In this document: piece after piece, positions 47,406-57,723 of the stretch
How the letters are laid out: each line of letters starts with the position of its first letter
Numbering within the stretch: position 1 is the stretch's first letter
From: Nostoc sp. NMS2
Lineage (GTDB): Bacteria; Cyanobacteriota; Cyanobacteriia; Cyanobacteriales; Nostocaceae
Length of the DNA: 64,000 nucleotides
Direction: 5' to 3'
Assembly: GCF_017115105.1 (NCBI RefSeq)
Contig: NZ_JABXKH010000087.1
Coordinates: 1 to 64,000 of the forward strand
Program-made: the position numbers and the translations under genes
Notes under the pieces: generated by a model
What the model was told of the DNA's origin: nothing
The model's database searches: none
Seen by the model: the letters and a program-made list of their open reading frames with translations, nothing else

Positions 47406-47753
47406 CTAAAGTTTAGTATTTAATACACGAAAATTACGGGCTTGCTCTTCTAACCTTGTGGCAAGGCGATCGCAAACCCGATTACACAAATCAAAAATCA
47501 TTTCATCTTCCACCCGGTAATAGGCGCAAGTTCCTTCACTGCGGCGGCTAAGGATACCTGCTTGCCACATTACCTTCAGGTGTTTTGACACATTTGCCTG
47601 AGAAGTCTGTGTTGCCTCTACCAACTCTTGCACGCATTTTTCTTCATCCCGTAATAAGTGGAGCAGCCGCAAGCGCATCGGCTCACTTAACAGGCTGAAG
47701 TATTCAGCTACTTGTTGCACCACTTCTGGCGGTAAAGGCAACGTTTGTTTCAT
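47406..47753 (-). CDS. ArsR-family transcriptional regulator
   Basis: The 115-residue winged-helix protein has LSEPMRLRLLHLLRDEEKCV, the recognition helix QTSQANVSKHLKVMWQAGIL and the wing SRRSEGTCAYYRVED. The metal-site motif of SmtB/ArsR (ELCVCDL) is not kept, with only a single Cys in that place, so the signal is unknown. No regulated partner is obvious; accB ends 62 bp away. Confidence 0.88.
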   Translation of the reverse strand: MKQTLPLPPEVVQQVAEYFSLLSEPMRLRLLHLLRDEEKCVQELVEATQTSQANVSKHLKVMWQAGILSRRSEGTCAYYRVEDEMIFDLCNRVCDRLATRLEEQARNFRVLNTKL

Positions 47754-47814
47754 CAGGATTAACCCGCAAGGACTGAAGTTTTAACAATGACTCACTTCAT
47801 ATATAGATTAATAC

Positions 47815-48372
47815 TTAATCGGGGTTAATTCGCATCAAAGGTTGACCATATTCTACAGCGTCACCATTTTGGAGAAGAATTTCCATCACCTGTCCAGAGA
47901 CTTCGGCTTCGATTTCATTCATCAACTTCATGGCCTCAATGATACAGACTGTTTGACCCTTGCGGATGCGATCGCCAACTTCCACAAATGCCGTTTCCCC
48001 AGGCGCAGGAGCGCGATAAAATGTTCCCACCATTGGGGAAGGCACTTCTACTAATCTCTGGTCAAGAATTGAGGGAGAATTTACTGACAACTGTAATTGT
48101 GTGTTAGTTCCAGTATTCTCAAACACACGAGATGTTGACACCTCCGTTACCTGACTCGTGTTCACCTGGTTTCCCCCAGATGAACCCGATGTCAAGCCCG
48201 AACCTACCACACCGCCGAAGGTCGGTTGACCTACCGACAACATCTGATTGCTGACGTTCACAGCCTTACGGACTGTTAGTTCAAAATCATCGCTTTTGAG
48301 CGTGACTTCTGCAATATCTGTTTGTGCGATAGTTGCCAATAGTTGGCGGATTTCATTAAAGTCCAATGGCAC
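47815..48372 (-). CDS. accB: Biotin carboxyl carrier protein of acetyl-CoA carboxylase
   Basis: AccB carries biotin for fatty acid synthesis. The 185 residues end in the biotinyl domain with EAMKLMNEIEAE (biotinylated Lys) and the thumb VPSPMVGTFYRAPAPGETAF. The middle is a flexible Ser/Gly/Asn-rich linker. The start is GTG. It follows efp in the same direction by about 110 bp, a common cyanobacterial pairing. Confidence 0.96.
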   Translation of the reverse strand: MPLDFNEIRQLLATIAQTDIAEVTLKSDDFELTVRKAVNVSNQMLSVGQPTFGGVVGSGLTSGSSGGNQVNTSQVTEVSTSRVFENTGTNTQLQLSVNSPSILDQRLVEVPSPMVGTFYRAPAPGETAFVEVGDRIRKGQTVCIIEAMKLMNEIEAEVSGQVMEILLQNGDAVEYGQPLMRINPD

Positions 48373-48480
48373 AGTTTTTATTACCTCGACCTATCCGTAA
48401 ATTAGCATCTTAAGTGTGGCAGGGATTTAATCCAGATGTAGGGATTTCAATCGGGACTTGCATCTTTGTAGAGATGAAAG

Positions 48481-49038
48481 TTATTCCCTGCTGATATACT
48501 TATCTTCTTGGGTATCAACTTTGATGCGTTCTCCTTGAGAAATAAACAAAGGAACCATCACAATTGCACCAGTTTCCAGAGTTGCGGGTTTTGAGCCACC
48601 GGTGGCAGTGTCACCTTTTAAACCTGGGTCTGTTTGGACAATTTCGAGAACCACAGACTTAGGCAATTCTACTCCTAGAACCTGGTCGCCCCACTTAATA
48701 ACTTCAGCTTCCATACCTTCCTTGAGGTATTTGACGCGATCGCCAATTTGTGCGCGGGTCAATCTACCTTCTTCGTATGTCTCCATATCCATAAAGACGA
48801 ACTCATCGCCCTCTTTATAGGTATGCTGCATCGTACTTTTTTCTAGAGTGGCTTGGGGCAAAGTTTCCCCGGCTCGGAACGTTTTTTCCATCACGCTGCC
48901 ACTCTGAACATTTTTTAACTTAGTTCGGACAAAGGCAGAACCTTTGCCTGGCTTGACGTGCAGGAATTCAAGCACTCGCCATACAGACCCATCTAATACA
49001 ATCGAAACACCGGGTCGAAAGTCGTTACTGGAGATCAT
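48481..49038 (-). CDS. efp: Translation elongation factor P
   Basis: EF-P helps ribosomes through polyproline stretches. All three domains fit the 185 residues: [20 protein letters not shown], the loop [15 protein letters not shown] with the modifiable Lys, and the C-terminal [20 protein letters not shown]. The ATG is at 49038. Confidence 0.97.
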   Translation of the reverse strand: MISSNDFRPGVSIVLDGSVWRVLEFLHVKPGKGSAFVRTKLKNVQSGSVMEKTFRAGETLPQATLEKSTMQHTYKEGDEFVFMDMETYEEGRLTRAQIGDRVKYLKEGMEAEVIKWGDQVLGVELPKSVVLEIVQTDPGLKGDTATGGSKPATLETGAIVMVPLFISQGERIKVDTQEDKYISRE

Positions 49039-49190
49039 GAAACTTTCAAATTTTGGAAGACAATCGGCATTTATTGTACCCTTCTAGAGTCGTCATTGGG
49101 CATTTGTCATTTGTCATTTGTCATTTGTCATTTATCCTCCGCCCTTAACGTGGGAAGATTATTGATGGGTTACGTCCAGTCAACAATTTA

Positions 49191-50318
49191 ATGCTGCATT
49201 TGAGTTATCCCATGCTTAACTTATTAAAATCCTGGCTGAAGAACAGCCTAATGGCAATACTGCTGGTAACAATATTTTTAGGCATAACTACAGCTGGGTG
49301 GACTCCCTCCAGTAGCGCCGCGCTGCCATCTGGCAACGCAATTACCGACGGCAAGGCTTTGTTGCGGTATGCACTCCCGATAGATAACAAACCTGTACGG
49401 CAACTACAAGCCAGTTTAGAGGACATCTCTGCCCAACTGCGGGCAAATCGGCGGTGGGGTGCTATTTCCAAGGACATCAGCAACGCATCCCGTGTTCTCG
49501 ATAAACCCTCCCAAATCTTAACAAGCGTTCCCACAGAACGCCAACCCCAAGCCGAAGCTTGGATTACTGAGTTGAAATCTGGGGTGGGTAAATTAGAAGA
49601 ATTGGCGAAGAGCAAAGATAAAGAACAAATTATGCAAGAGCGAGGCAAGCTTCTGAATCTAGTGACTCAGGTAGAAGAGTCAATGGTGAAAGAATTTCCC
49701 TTTGAAGTGCCTGCTGAATACAGCAACCTGCCACAACTTAAAGGTCATGCCAAGGTAGAATTCAAAACTAACAAAGGCGATTTGACCGTCGTAGTGGACG
49801 GTTATAGCGCCCCTGTGACTGCTGGTAATTTTGTAGATTTGGTGCAGAGGGGTTTTTACAATGGCTTAGAATTTACCCGTTCTGAAGAATCGTACTTTCT
49901 GCAAACTGGAGATCCCGCAGGGAAAGACGTGGGTTTTATTGATCCCAAGACGGGCGAATATCGCGCTATCCCCTTAGAAGTCTTAGTCCAGGGTGATAAA
50001 GCACCTACTTATGGCATTACTCTAGAAGAAGCTGGTCGTTATGTTGATATGCCAGTTCTACCTTTTTCTGCCTTTGGTGCTGTGGTGATGGCTCGTCCCG
50101 AAAGTGAAGTAAATGGTGGTTCTTCACAATTCTTCTTCTTTTTGTTTGAACCAGAACTCACCCCCGCCGGACGCAACCTATTGGATGGTCGTTATGCCGT
50201 TTTTGGCTATCTCACCGAAGGCAGGGAAGTTTTGGATAAACTAAAGGCGGGTGACAAAATTGAATCGGCAAAAGTCGTTCAGGGAATAGAAAATCTGGTT
50301 GAGCCGCAAGCTGCATAA
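49191..50318 (+). CDS. Thylakoid-lumen type cyclophilin (CYP38/TLP40 homologue)
   Basis: The 375-residue protein has a signal peptide (about 1-43, ending SSSAA). A helical, PsbQ-like N-terminal domain spans about 50-170. The C-terminal cyclophilin domain shows KVEFKTNKGDLTVVVDGYSA, GSSQFFFFLFEPELTPAGRN and VFGYLTEGREVLDKL. Plant CYP38 and TLP40 are needed for photosystem II assembly, and this architecture suggests the same lumenal role. Prolyl isomerase activity may be weak, as in CYP38. Confidence 0.9.
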   Translation: MLHLSYPMLNLLKSWLKNSLMAILLVTIFLGITTAGWTPSSSAALPSGNAITDGKALLRYALPIDNKPVRQLQASLEDISAQLRANRRWGAISKDISNASRVLDKPSQILTSVPTERQPQAEAWITELKSGVGKLEELAKSKDKEQIMQERGKLLNLVTQVEESMVKEFPFEVPAEYSNLPQLKGHAKVEFKTNKGDLTVVVDGYSAPVTAGNFVDLVQRGFYNGLEFTRSEESYFLQTGDPAGKDVGFIDPKTGEYRAIPLEVLVQGDKAPTYGITLEEAGRYVDMPVLPFSAFGAVVMARPESEVNGGSSQFFFFLFEPELTPAGRNLLDGRYAVFGYLTEGREVLDKLKAGDKIESAKVVQGIENLVEPQAA

Positions 50319-50372
50319 GAAGAGAGCAAGGGGAGAATAATTCCTGTAGAGACGCGATTAATCGCGTCTCTC

Positions 50373-50955
50373 CTAACTCCCCTGATTTAGATTATCGGCG
50401 CTGAACACTTGATCAACTGCGATCGCTAATTCTGGAAAAGTCCGCGATACAATTTGCTCACTGGCTGTAAAAACTGTTTCTTCATACAGTCCATCTTCCA
50501 GCAACAGCACAGAAATCTTCTGTTCTAACGGATCTACAATCCAATATTCTGGCACTTCAACCGCCCCATATTCAGACCGCTTATAGCGATAGTCTCGCTT
50601 GATTGAATCTGGGCTAACTACCTCTACAATTAGTAATTGGTGGTGACTCAAAAACTGCTGATACATTGATCAATTCTCTTGCCTGCTCCTGCGTCACCAC
50701 AGACAAGTCAGTTAACCGAGACTTATTTTTTCCTGTCCTCGTACCAGTTTTCCGAAAAGTTAGCCAAGATAAACTCAACCGATGGATTTCTGCTGTGAAT
50801 GCGGTATCTAAAAAAGCAACAATCAAGAAATGTTGAATTGTAGGGGGATTCATTAATTCCAGCCTGCCACCTACTAGCTCGTAGTGAAAACCACTGCCAT
50901 CGTCATAATTTAAGTACTCTTCAAATGTGAGCTTTGTTACTGGTGTAGAGACCAT
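50373..50955 (-). pseudogene. Uma2 family (DUF820) gene with frameshift
   Basis: The first part (50955 down to about 50650) reads KLTFEEYLNYDDGSGFHYEL and LTDLSVVTQEQARELINVSA, ending VFESPP. The second part (about 50650 down to 50373) is in another frame and reads LLIVEVVSPDSIKRDYRYKR and VPEYWIVDPLEQKISVLLLE. Joining the two restores a full Uma2 protein. A one-base change near the CCACCAATTACTAATTG string breaks it. Confidence 0.85.
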
Positions 50956-51014
50956 TCCAACATCCCCCTAGACGATACCTTTATCGTAACTTGAGGGAGT
51001 GGGGAGGCAGGGAT

Positions 51015-51050
51015 ACTAATGACTAATGACTAATGACTAATGACTAATGA
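51015..51050 (+). repeat. ATGACTA heptad array that supplies the thiL start codon
   Basis: Five consecutive CTAATGA/ATGACTA units run directly into the thiL ATG at 51047. Because units are seven bases long, successive ATGs fall in different frames. No Shine-Dalgarno precedes the last ATG within the array. Confidence 0.8.
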
Positions 51051-52099
51051 CTAAAGTCAAAGATATTGGTGAACAAGGTCTTTTAGAAAGATTGCAGCGC
51101 TTCTGTCCACCAGAAATTATCGGCGATGATGCCGCAGTACTTGAAACTGCACCAGAGCAATCTTTGGTTGTAACGACAGATGTGCTAATTGACGGCATAC
51201 ATTTTAGCAACCTTACCACTTCTCCAGAAGATGCTGGTTGGCGGGCTGCTGCTGCCAATTTATCAGATTTAGCCGCAATGGGTGCTTCCCCATTGGGAAT
51301 CACCGTCGGGTTGGGACTTCCCGGTGAAGTTAAGGTGAGTTGGGTTGAGCGACTGTATCAGGGGATGACAGAATGCCTGCAAAAATACAATACCTCAATT
51401 GTCGGGGGTGATGTGGTGCGATCGCCTGTGACGACTTTGGCAATTACCGCTTTTGGTCAAGTTCACCCTAATCAAATTATCCGCCGTTCTGCTGCTGTAG
51501 TTGGAGATGCGATCGTCGTTACAGGGGTTCATGGAGCCTCCCACGCTGGCTTAGAACTGCTCTTACATCCCCAATTAGGGCAAAACCTCAAAGATGCAGA
51601 ACGCACGGCTCTAACCCGCGCCCACCAACGCCCACAACCACGATTAGATGTCTTACCAATCCTCCAGAAAATTTTAAATTCCCAATCCAAAATCCAAGTT
51701 GCGCTGTCAGCGCATCAAAGGTGCGACCTAAAATCCCAAATTCCTGTCGCTGGTATGGATAGCAGCGATGGTTTAGCAGATGCGATTATTCAAATCTGCC
51801 GCGCCAGTGGTGTTGGCGCTGTCCTAGAACGCAGACAAATTTCCACTCCAGCAGCTTTTGAAGATTGGCTCACAGAAGAGCAAGCGCTAGCTTATGCTCT
51901 ATACGGAGGCGAAGACTTTGAATTAGTGCTTTGCTTGCCACAAGAGTCAGCATTAGCCTTAGTACAACATCTTGGTCAAGGTGCTGCGATCGTAGGCTAC
52001 ATCACACCCGGATCAACAGTACTATTGCACGACGAACAAAAAAAATTCCCTGACCAAGTTCTAAGTCTCAGCCAGGGATTTCAACATTTTAATCAATAG
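51047..52099 (+). CDS. thiL: Thiamine-monophosphate kinase
   Basis: ThiL phosphorylates thiamine monophosphate to the active diphosphate. The 350 residues contain GDDAAVLE, TTDVLIDGIHFSN, SPLGITVGLGLPGEVKVSW, GMDSSDGLADAI and YGGEDFELVLCLP. Residues about 211-232 (NSQSKIQVALSAHQRCDLKS and on) are encoded by a repeat insertion in frame. The protein is therefore somewhat longer than the usual 320-335. It is probably still functional, since the insertion falls in a loop before the GMDSSDG motif. Confidence 0.93.
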   Translation: MTKVKDIGEQGLLERLQRFCPPEIIGDDAAVLETAPEQSLVVTTDVLIDGIHFSNLTTSPEDAGWRAAAANLSDLAAMGASPLGITVGLGLPGEVKVSWVERLYQGMTECLQKYNTSIVGGDVVRSPVTTLAITAFGQVHPNQIIRRSAAVVGDAIVVTGVHGASHAGLELLLHPQLGQNLKDAERTALTRAHQRPQPRLDVLPILQKILNSQSKIQVALSAHQRCDLKSQIPVAGMDSSDGLADAIIQICRASGVGAVLERRQISTPAAFEDWLTEEQALAYALYGGEDFELVLCLPQESALALVQHLGQGAAIVGYITPGSTVLLHDEQKKFPDQVLSLSQGFQHFNQ

Positions 52100-52201
52100 T
52101 TATTTGTCAGTTGTCAGTTGTCAGTTGTCATTTGTCCTTTGTCTAAAACTAATGACCAATGACTAATGACTAATGACTAATGACCAATGACAAATAACAA
52201 A

Positions 52202-53215
52202 TTATTGCCACTTCTGGGCCACTAATTCTGCTAAATCTAAAACTCGTTGGCTGTAACCCCACTCGTTGTCATACCATGCCATAACTTTTACCAAGTCATT
52301 ACCCAAGACCAAAGTCAAGTTAGCATCGACAATCGAAGAAGCATCACTACCTTGATAATCGGAAGATACCAGTTCTAGTTCGCTATAGTCCAAAATACCT
52401 TTAAGTGGGCCTTCAGCAGCATCTTTGAGAGCTTGGTTAACTTCTTCAGTAATAGTACGCTTCTCAACCTGAACTACGAAATCTACCATTGAGACGTTCG
52501 GGGTTGGTACGCGCAAGGCAACGCCATTAAGCTTGCCTTTCAGGTCTGGGATAACCAGCGCCACTGCTTTCGCTGCACCAGTGGAGGTGGGTACAATGTT
52601 TATCGCTGCGGCCCTCGCCCGTCGCAAATCCCGGTGAGAAGCGTCTAGCAAGCGCTGATCGCCTGTGTAGCTGTGGGTGGTGGTCATCGTACCTTTGATA
52701 ATGCCGAACTTATCGTTCAACACCTTGGCAATAGGTGCCAAGCAGTTGGTAGTACAACTAGCGTTACTGATAATATTGTGTACGTTGTGGTCATAATCAT
52801 GATGATTCACACCAACCACAAAAGTCCCATCCTCGTTTTTACCAGGAGCGGTAATCAGAACTTTCTTGGCTCCAGCATTTACATGCTTCAGCGCTCCTTC
52901 TTTGCTAGTAAATACCCCTGTTGCTTCGATAATTAGGTCAATCCCCCAATCTCTCCAGGGCAAGTTCTCTGGGTTGCGATCTGATACGCACTTAATTGTC
53001 TTACCGTTAACGATGATAGAGTTATCATCGGCACTAATCTCAGCACCTTTGATCTTGCCTAGCATCGAGTCATACTTTAGCAGGTGAGCATTGGTTCTAG
53101 GGTCTGACGTGTCATTAATAGCGACAAGATCAATTTGGCTATTCTCTCTACCTACCCAGCAACGCGCAAAGTTACGTCCAATCCGCCCGAAACCGTTGAT
53201 TGCAACTCTAATCAC
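52202..53215 (-). CDS. gap2: Glyceraldehyde-3-phosphate dehydrogenase, Gap2 type
   Basis: Gap2 is the cyanobacterial Calvin-cycle enzyme that can use NADPH. The GTG at 53215 gives 337 residues starting [20 protein letters not shown]. It contains the catalytic Cys in [12 protein letters not shown] and the C-terminal [15 protein letters not shown]. The 17 codons upstream in frame are not part of the family. A run of about ten G lies 65 bp before the start. Confidence 0.94.
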   Translation of the reverse strand: MIRVAINGFGRIGRNFARCWVGRENSQIDLVAINDTSDPRTNAHLLKYDSMLGKIKGAEISADDNSIIVNGKTIKCVSDRNPENLPWRDWGIDLIIEATGVFTSKEGALKHVNAGAKKVLITAPGKNEDGTFVVGVNHHDYDHNVHNIISNASCTTNCLAPIAKVLNDKFGIIKGTMTTTHSYTGDQRLLDASHRDLRRARAAAINIVPTSTGAAKAVALVIPDLKGKLNGVALRVPTPNVSMVDFVVQVEKRTITEEVNQALKDAAEGPLKGILDYSELELVSSDYQGSDASSIVDANLTLVLGNDLVKVMAWYDNEWGYSQRVLDLAELVAQKWQ

Positions 53216-53331
53216 AGTGTCTTGCCCTCTGTATTTATGCTTATATGTTGATATCGTTGACCCCAATCATATCGCAAAGGGGGGGGGCACTTTTAACCAT
53301 AAAGTGTTAGATCAATAAAAAAACACATAAT

Positions 53332-53958
53332 TTATTCAGATTTGTTCGAGTAGAAACTGTTGTTAGTGATATATGATCTGACCGCTTCCGGGACTAAATA
53401 ACGAATTGACTGGTGTTCGCGGCACAATTTGCGAATTAGACTTGACGAAACTTCTACTAAAGGTATATTCAAGAGTTGCCAGTAAATGGCGTGTGACTGC
53501 TCTCTCAGTTCTTGCTCCACTTGCTTGCAGATTAATTTGCTTTGAGTTATAGTCTCACCACCTAGCAGTCGGGGTGCGATTAACCAATCACACATTTGTG
53601 CTAGTTCGTGTCCACGGTACCAACGGGGTAAGGTTTGGAAAGTATCCAAGCCCACAATCCAGTACCAGTGAGTATTTGGGTAACAAGCAGATAAGTCAAT
53701 CAGGGTGTTAATGGCATAAGAAGTCCCAGAGCGATTTGCCTCCACTAGTGAGACAGTAAACGCTGGGTTATCTTTTATGGCTAATTGCAGCATTTTGACG
53801 CGATGCTCAAACAAAGCTGCTTCTTTGTGAGGAGGATTTAGGGATGGCACCCAAATTACCTTTTCAAGGGATACTTCTTGAATTGCTGTCTCGGCTACGA
53901 GCAGGTGTCCCCAATGAATTGGATCAAATGTGCCACCAAAAATTGCTAGTTGCTGCAT
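53332..53958 (-). CDS. nadD: Nicotinate-nucleotide adenylyltransferase
   Basis: NadD makes the dinucleotide in NAD synthesis. From ATG 53958 the 208 residues show IFGGTFDPIHWGHLLVAE (HxGH motif), PSLNPPHK, WIVGLDTFQTLPRWYRG and the final VSSSLIRKLCRE. The upstream 16 codons are not conserved. Confidence 0.93.
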   Translation of the reverse strand: MQQLAIFGGTFDPIHWGHLLVAETAIQEVSLEKVIWVPSLNPPHKEAALFEHRVKMLQLAIKDNPAFTVSLVEANRSGTSYAINTLIDLSACYPNTHWYWIVGLDTFQTLPRWYRGHELAQMCDWLIAPRLLGGETITQSKLICKQVEQELREQSHAIYWQLLNIPLVEVSSSLIRKLCREHQSIRYLVPEAVRSYITNNSFYSNKSE

Positions 53959-54006
53959 CCAGTTATGCCTGGGTTTTATGCAATTGAAAAATAGTTTCAT
54001 TACCAA

Positions 54007-54360
54007 TGTACTATTGTAGTCAATTCACGGCTAAACTTGATGCAATTTCAAATCAGTTTCACTAAACAATGTATTATGTAGCCAATTCCAGTAAGGTAGA
54101 CAAAATATGTATTTGACATTACAAGAATTTCTTTCCCGATGTAGCCAAAATTTTCAGAATAATCTTAACAACAGTTCAGAAATAGTAAAAACCTCCAACC
54201 AAGGTAAAATCATTCTGAACGCGCAAAGCCAGACCAGAAACAACATCTGGGCATTAAACATAAACACGATATAGGAGTAGTTACGGTAAAAATCAAATTC
54301 CTGTTATGATACGCGTGTCATTTGTGATTATGGTGTGGTGTGGTGTAAGAGGAGCAATAA
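54007..54360. other. Spacer before murC
   Basis: Two imperfect copies of a CAATTTCA...TAGCCAATTC-type segment lie near 54010-54090. The murC ribosome-binding site is AGGAG, six bases before the ATG, preceded by GTGTGGTGTGGTGT. A frame from about 54106 (MYLTLQEFLSRCSQN...) stops after about 55 codons and was not called. Confidence 0.4.
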
Positions 54361-55806
54361 ATGACTAATTCTGTAGATTTTAGTGGTAGACCATTTCATT
54401 TTATTGGCATCGGCGGCATAGGTATGTCTGCTCTGGCATACGTTCTCGCCAAGCGTCAATTTCCAGTATCAGGTTCGGATCTTCGTCCAAACCACATTAC
54501 GCACAAATTGGAATCTATCGGGGCTCATATTTTTGGTAGACAAGAGGCAAGTAATCTCGAATTCTTTCGCCCTCAAGTATTAAATTCACAAGAACAATTA
54601 CCTGCTGATAGTAAGTCAAAACTACCTCAAGTCATTTGTTCAACAGCAATTAACACTAATAATTTAGAATACAAAGCAGCGCTGGAATTAGGTTGTCCAG
54701 TTTTGCATCGTTCAGATGTACTAGCCGCCTTAATTGCCGATTACTACAGTATTGCAGTGGCGGGAACACACGGCAAAACTACAACCAGTAGCATGATTGG
54801 TTATATGCTTCTGGAAGCAGGTCTAGACCCAACGATTTTGGTAGGTGGTGAAGTCAATGCTTGGTCTGGTAATGCTCGATTAGGACAAAGCCAATATTTG
54901 GTAGCCGAAGCAGATGAATCTGATGGTTCTTTGATAAAACACGCTCCAGAAATTGGCATCATCACCAATATTGAACTCGATCATCCTGACCATTACGATA
55001 CATTAGAAGAAGTCATTGACATCTTCCAGACATTTGCTAAGGGTTGTAAAACTTTAATCGGTAGTATTGACTGTGCGACAGTGCGCGATCGCTTACAACC
55101 CACAATCAGCTACAGCTTACACTCAGATACCAACGCTGACTACACCGTTACTAATATTGATTATCGTGCTGATGGCACCACGGCTCTAGTTTGGGAAAAA
55201 GGCAAAGCCTTAGGCGTGTTGAAGTTGCGGCTGCTCAGTCGGCACAATCTCAGCAATGCTCTGGCAGCAGTAGCTGTTGGTCGCGTTTTGGGTTTAGAAT
55301 TTGGAGCGATCGCTAAGGGAATTGCTACCTTTGAAGGAGCAAGACGACGCTTTGAACTCCGGGGTGAAGTTGATGGTATTACCTTCATTGATGACTATGC
55401 TCATCATCCTAGCGAGATTCGCGTTACTCTCGCCGCCGCACGTTTACAGGCAAGACCAGGACAAAGAGTGGTTGCTATCTTCCAACCCCATCGCTATAGC
55501 CGGACACTGACCTTTTTAGAAGAATTTGCCGAGTCCTTTACCCATGCTGATTTAGTTGTGCTGACTGATATTTACAGTGCAGGCGAACCCAATTTAGGGC
55601 AAATTACTGGTGAACAGCTAGCAGCAAAAATTGCTAAACAGCATTCGCACGTAGTTTATCAACCAACTTTATCCTCAGTGTGTGAGTACTTGTTAAAAAC
55701 ATTACGTCCAGGAGACTTGGCGCTGTTTTTGGGGGCTGGAAACTTGAATCAGGTGATTCCTGAAGTAATTACTGCACTTTGCGAACCTGCTAAAGCCACA
55801 TCTTAA
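54361..55806 (+). CDS. murC: UDP-N-acetylmuramate-L-alanine ligase
   Basis: MurC adds the first amino acid of the peptidoglycan stem. The 481 residues show GIGGIGMSALAYVLAKR, the P-loop GTHGKTTTSSMIGYML, EADESDGSL, ELDHPDHYD and DDYAHHPSEIRVTLAA. An insertion at about 70-85 (NSQEQLPADSKSKLP) is present. A good AGGAG precedes the ATG. murB follows. Confidence 0.97.
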   Translation: MTNSVDFSGRPFHFIGIGGIGMSALAYVLAKRQFPVSGSDLRPNHITHKLESIGAHIFGRQEASNLEFFRPQVLNSQEQLPADSKSKLPQVICSTAINTNNLEYKAALELGCPVLHRSDVLAALIADYYSIAVAGTHGKTTTSSMIGYMLLEAGLDPTILVGGEVNAWSGNARLGQSQYLVAEADESDGSLIKHAPEIGIITNIELDHPDHYDTLEEVIDIFQTFAKGCKTLIGSIDCATVRDRLQPTISYSLHSDTNADYTVTNIDYRADGTTALVWEKGKALGVLKLRLLSRHNLSNALAAVAVGRVLGLEFGAIAKGIATFEGARRRFELRGEVDGITFIDDYAHHPSEIRVTLAAARLQARPGQRVVAIFQPHRYSRTLTFLEEFAESFTHADLVVLTDIYSAGEPNLGQITGEQLAAKIAKQHSHVVYQPTLSSVCEYLLKTLRPGDLALFLGAGNLNQVIPEVITALCEPAKATS

Positions 55807-55931
55807 GTGGAGACTTTGCAAAGACTTCATTTCTGAGCAAAGCACCCGTCTAGCAACGGTTCCATCTATGAACTCTATTACCGTATCTTTGCGGTAAATT
55901 AATGTAAAAATTTTACCCATACAAAGTAAAG

Positions 55932-56933
55932 ATGACCATTTCCCAGGCAGCTGGAAACGTCTGCACAGTTTCTGCTTTGAATACAAAGAAACATCAAACA
56001 ACTAATTCGGTGGATAGTGAAGTAATTTATTTACCAAATACTGATTGTGCGATCAGGCCCCAAGCTTACTTGTCAGCGTTTACTTCCTATAGGGTTGGAG
56101 GAGCAGCTGATTTGTACGTTGCCCCCCGAAATTTAGAAGCACTGCAAGCCAGTCTGAAATACGCAAAAGAACGTGATTTAAAAGTGACAACATTGGGAGC
56201 CGGTTCTAACCTCCTAGTGAGCGATCGCGGGATATCAGGCTTAGTCATTGCGACTCGTCATCTCCGCTTCAGCAACTTTGACCCCCAAACCGGTCAATTA
56301 ACCGTTGCTGCGGGAGAATCAATTCCCAGTTTGGCATTGGCGGCAGCAGAATTAGGGTGGCAAGGATTGGAGTGGGCTGTTGGCATTCCTGGAACAGCCG
56401 GAGGTGCTGTGGTAATGAATGCAGGGGCACATAATAGCTGTATTGCAGATATGTTAGTGAGTGCCGAAGTACTTTCACCCGATGGGACGCTGGAGACTCT
56501 TACCCCGGAACAGTTAGGTTATAGCTACCGGACTTCATTATTGCAAGGTGGCGATCGCATAGTCACCCAAGCCACCTTACAACTTGCGCCAGGTGCAGAC
56601 CCAGCAAAAGTTGTGGCAATCACCAAAGAACACAAAAAACATCGATTAAATACCCAACCATACAACTTCCCCAGTTGTGGGAGTGTGTTCCGCAATCCCA
56701 AACCTTACAGTGCTGGCTGGTTAATTGAACAAACTGGCCTCAAAGGCTACCAAATTGGTGGAGCGCAGGTAGCACTACTCCATGCTAATTTCATCGTTAA
56801 CCGGGGTGGAGCCAAAGCTAGTGACATTTTCTGTCTCATTCGCCACATCCAACATCAGGTACAAGAACGTTGGTCTATTAATTTAGAGCCAGAAGTCAAA
56901 ATGCTCGGAGAGTTTCAAGGTGCTTGTGGATAG
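55932..56933 (+). CDS. murB: UDP-N-acetylenolpyruvoylglucosamine reductase
   Basis: This FAD enzyme makes UDP-MurNAc. The 333 residues show [20 protein letters not shown], the FAD site [37 protein letters not shown], the catalytic GYSYRTS and [11 protein letters not shown]. The final [10 protein letters not shown] is also present. The first 40 residues are a variable extension. murC and murB are adjacent, as usual in cyanobacteria. Confidence 0.97.
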   Translation: MTISQAAGNVCTVSALNTKKHQTTNSVDSEVIYLPNTDCAIRPQAYLSAFTSYRVGGAADLYVAPRNLEALQASLKYAKERDLKVTTLGAGSNLLVSDRGISGLVIATRHLRFSNFDPQTGQLTVAAGESIPSLALAAAELGWQGLEWAVGIPGTAGGAVVMNAGAHNSCIADMLVSAEVLSPDGTLETLTPEQLGYSYRTSLLQGGDRIVTQATLQLAPGADPAKVVAITKEHKKHRLNTQPYNFPSCGSVFRNPKPYSAGWLIEQTGLKGYQIGGAQVALLHANFIVNRGGAKASDIFCLIRHIQHQVQERWSINLEPEVKMLGEFQGACG

Positions 56934-57106
56934 GGAGTGGGGAATGGGGAATGGGGAATGGGGATATGAGGGAGAAATGCCCAATGCCCAATGCCCAATG
57001 CCCAATTCCCGAATGCATTAATTATTGGTAAAAAAAGAGGCAAATTACTTACCGCATCTATAATTGAATTTGATTTGTTATTCAACGCACAAGCGTACAA
57101 ATAATT

Positions 57107-57454
57107 ATGACAGGAAAAGGACAGGGATTCGGCTTTGGCTTAGGAAAAATGAAGGAACTGGCCGATGCTTTTAAGAAAGCACAGCAAGTTCAAGAAGGCG
57201 CAAAGCGACTCCAAGAAGAATTGGAGCAAATGGAGATTCTAGGAGAATCTGGCGGTGGTCTGGTGAAGGTAATTGTCAGTGGGAACCAAGAACCCAAGCG
57301 GGTAGAAATTTCTCCAGATGCTCTTGGGGAAGGTGCAGAAGTACTTTCCGATCTCGTGACAGTGGCAATGAAAGAAGCATACAACAAGTCCACAGCAACA
57401 ATGCGGGAACGTATGGAAGAATTGACCAGTGGGTTGGAATTACCTGGATTTTAG
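57107..57454 (+). CDS. YbaB/EbfC family nucleoid-associated protein
   Basis: The 115-residue protein has [40 protein letters not shown] and the C-terminal helix [20 protein letters not shown]. YbaB proteins bind DNA as tweezer-like dimers. In cyanobacteria the gene often follows murB, as here. Confidence 0.93.
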   Translation: MTGKGQGFGFGLGKMKELADAFKKAQQVQEGAKRLQEELEQMEILGESGGGLVKVIVSGNQEPKRVEISPDALGEGAEVLSDLVTVAMKEAYNKSTATMRERMEELTSGLELPGF

Positions 57455-57723
57455 TCATTGGTCATTAGTCATTGGTCATTACCCGCATTTCTCACAAGGG
57501 GTGCGATCGCTATTACCCAAACCTTTATTGAGCTTAGATTTTGAGCGTTTTAGACACTGCACGAATCACAACAGTATGTGAACGGGGTATTTTATCTCAA
57601 GTCTAAGTGGCATAAACGTTTTGGGTTAGTCGTTTAAATCTTTGTGAGAAATCCGGGATTAGTCATTAGTCAAAGGACAAATGACAAAGGACAAATGACT
57701 ATTGACAGAGGACAAAAATATCT

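Noticed and set aside
47406..47753. SmtB-type zinc sensor
   Set aside because: The protein is ArsR-fold, but the metal-binding cysteine/histidine set is not present.
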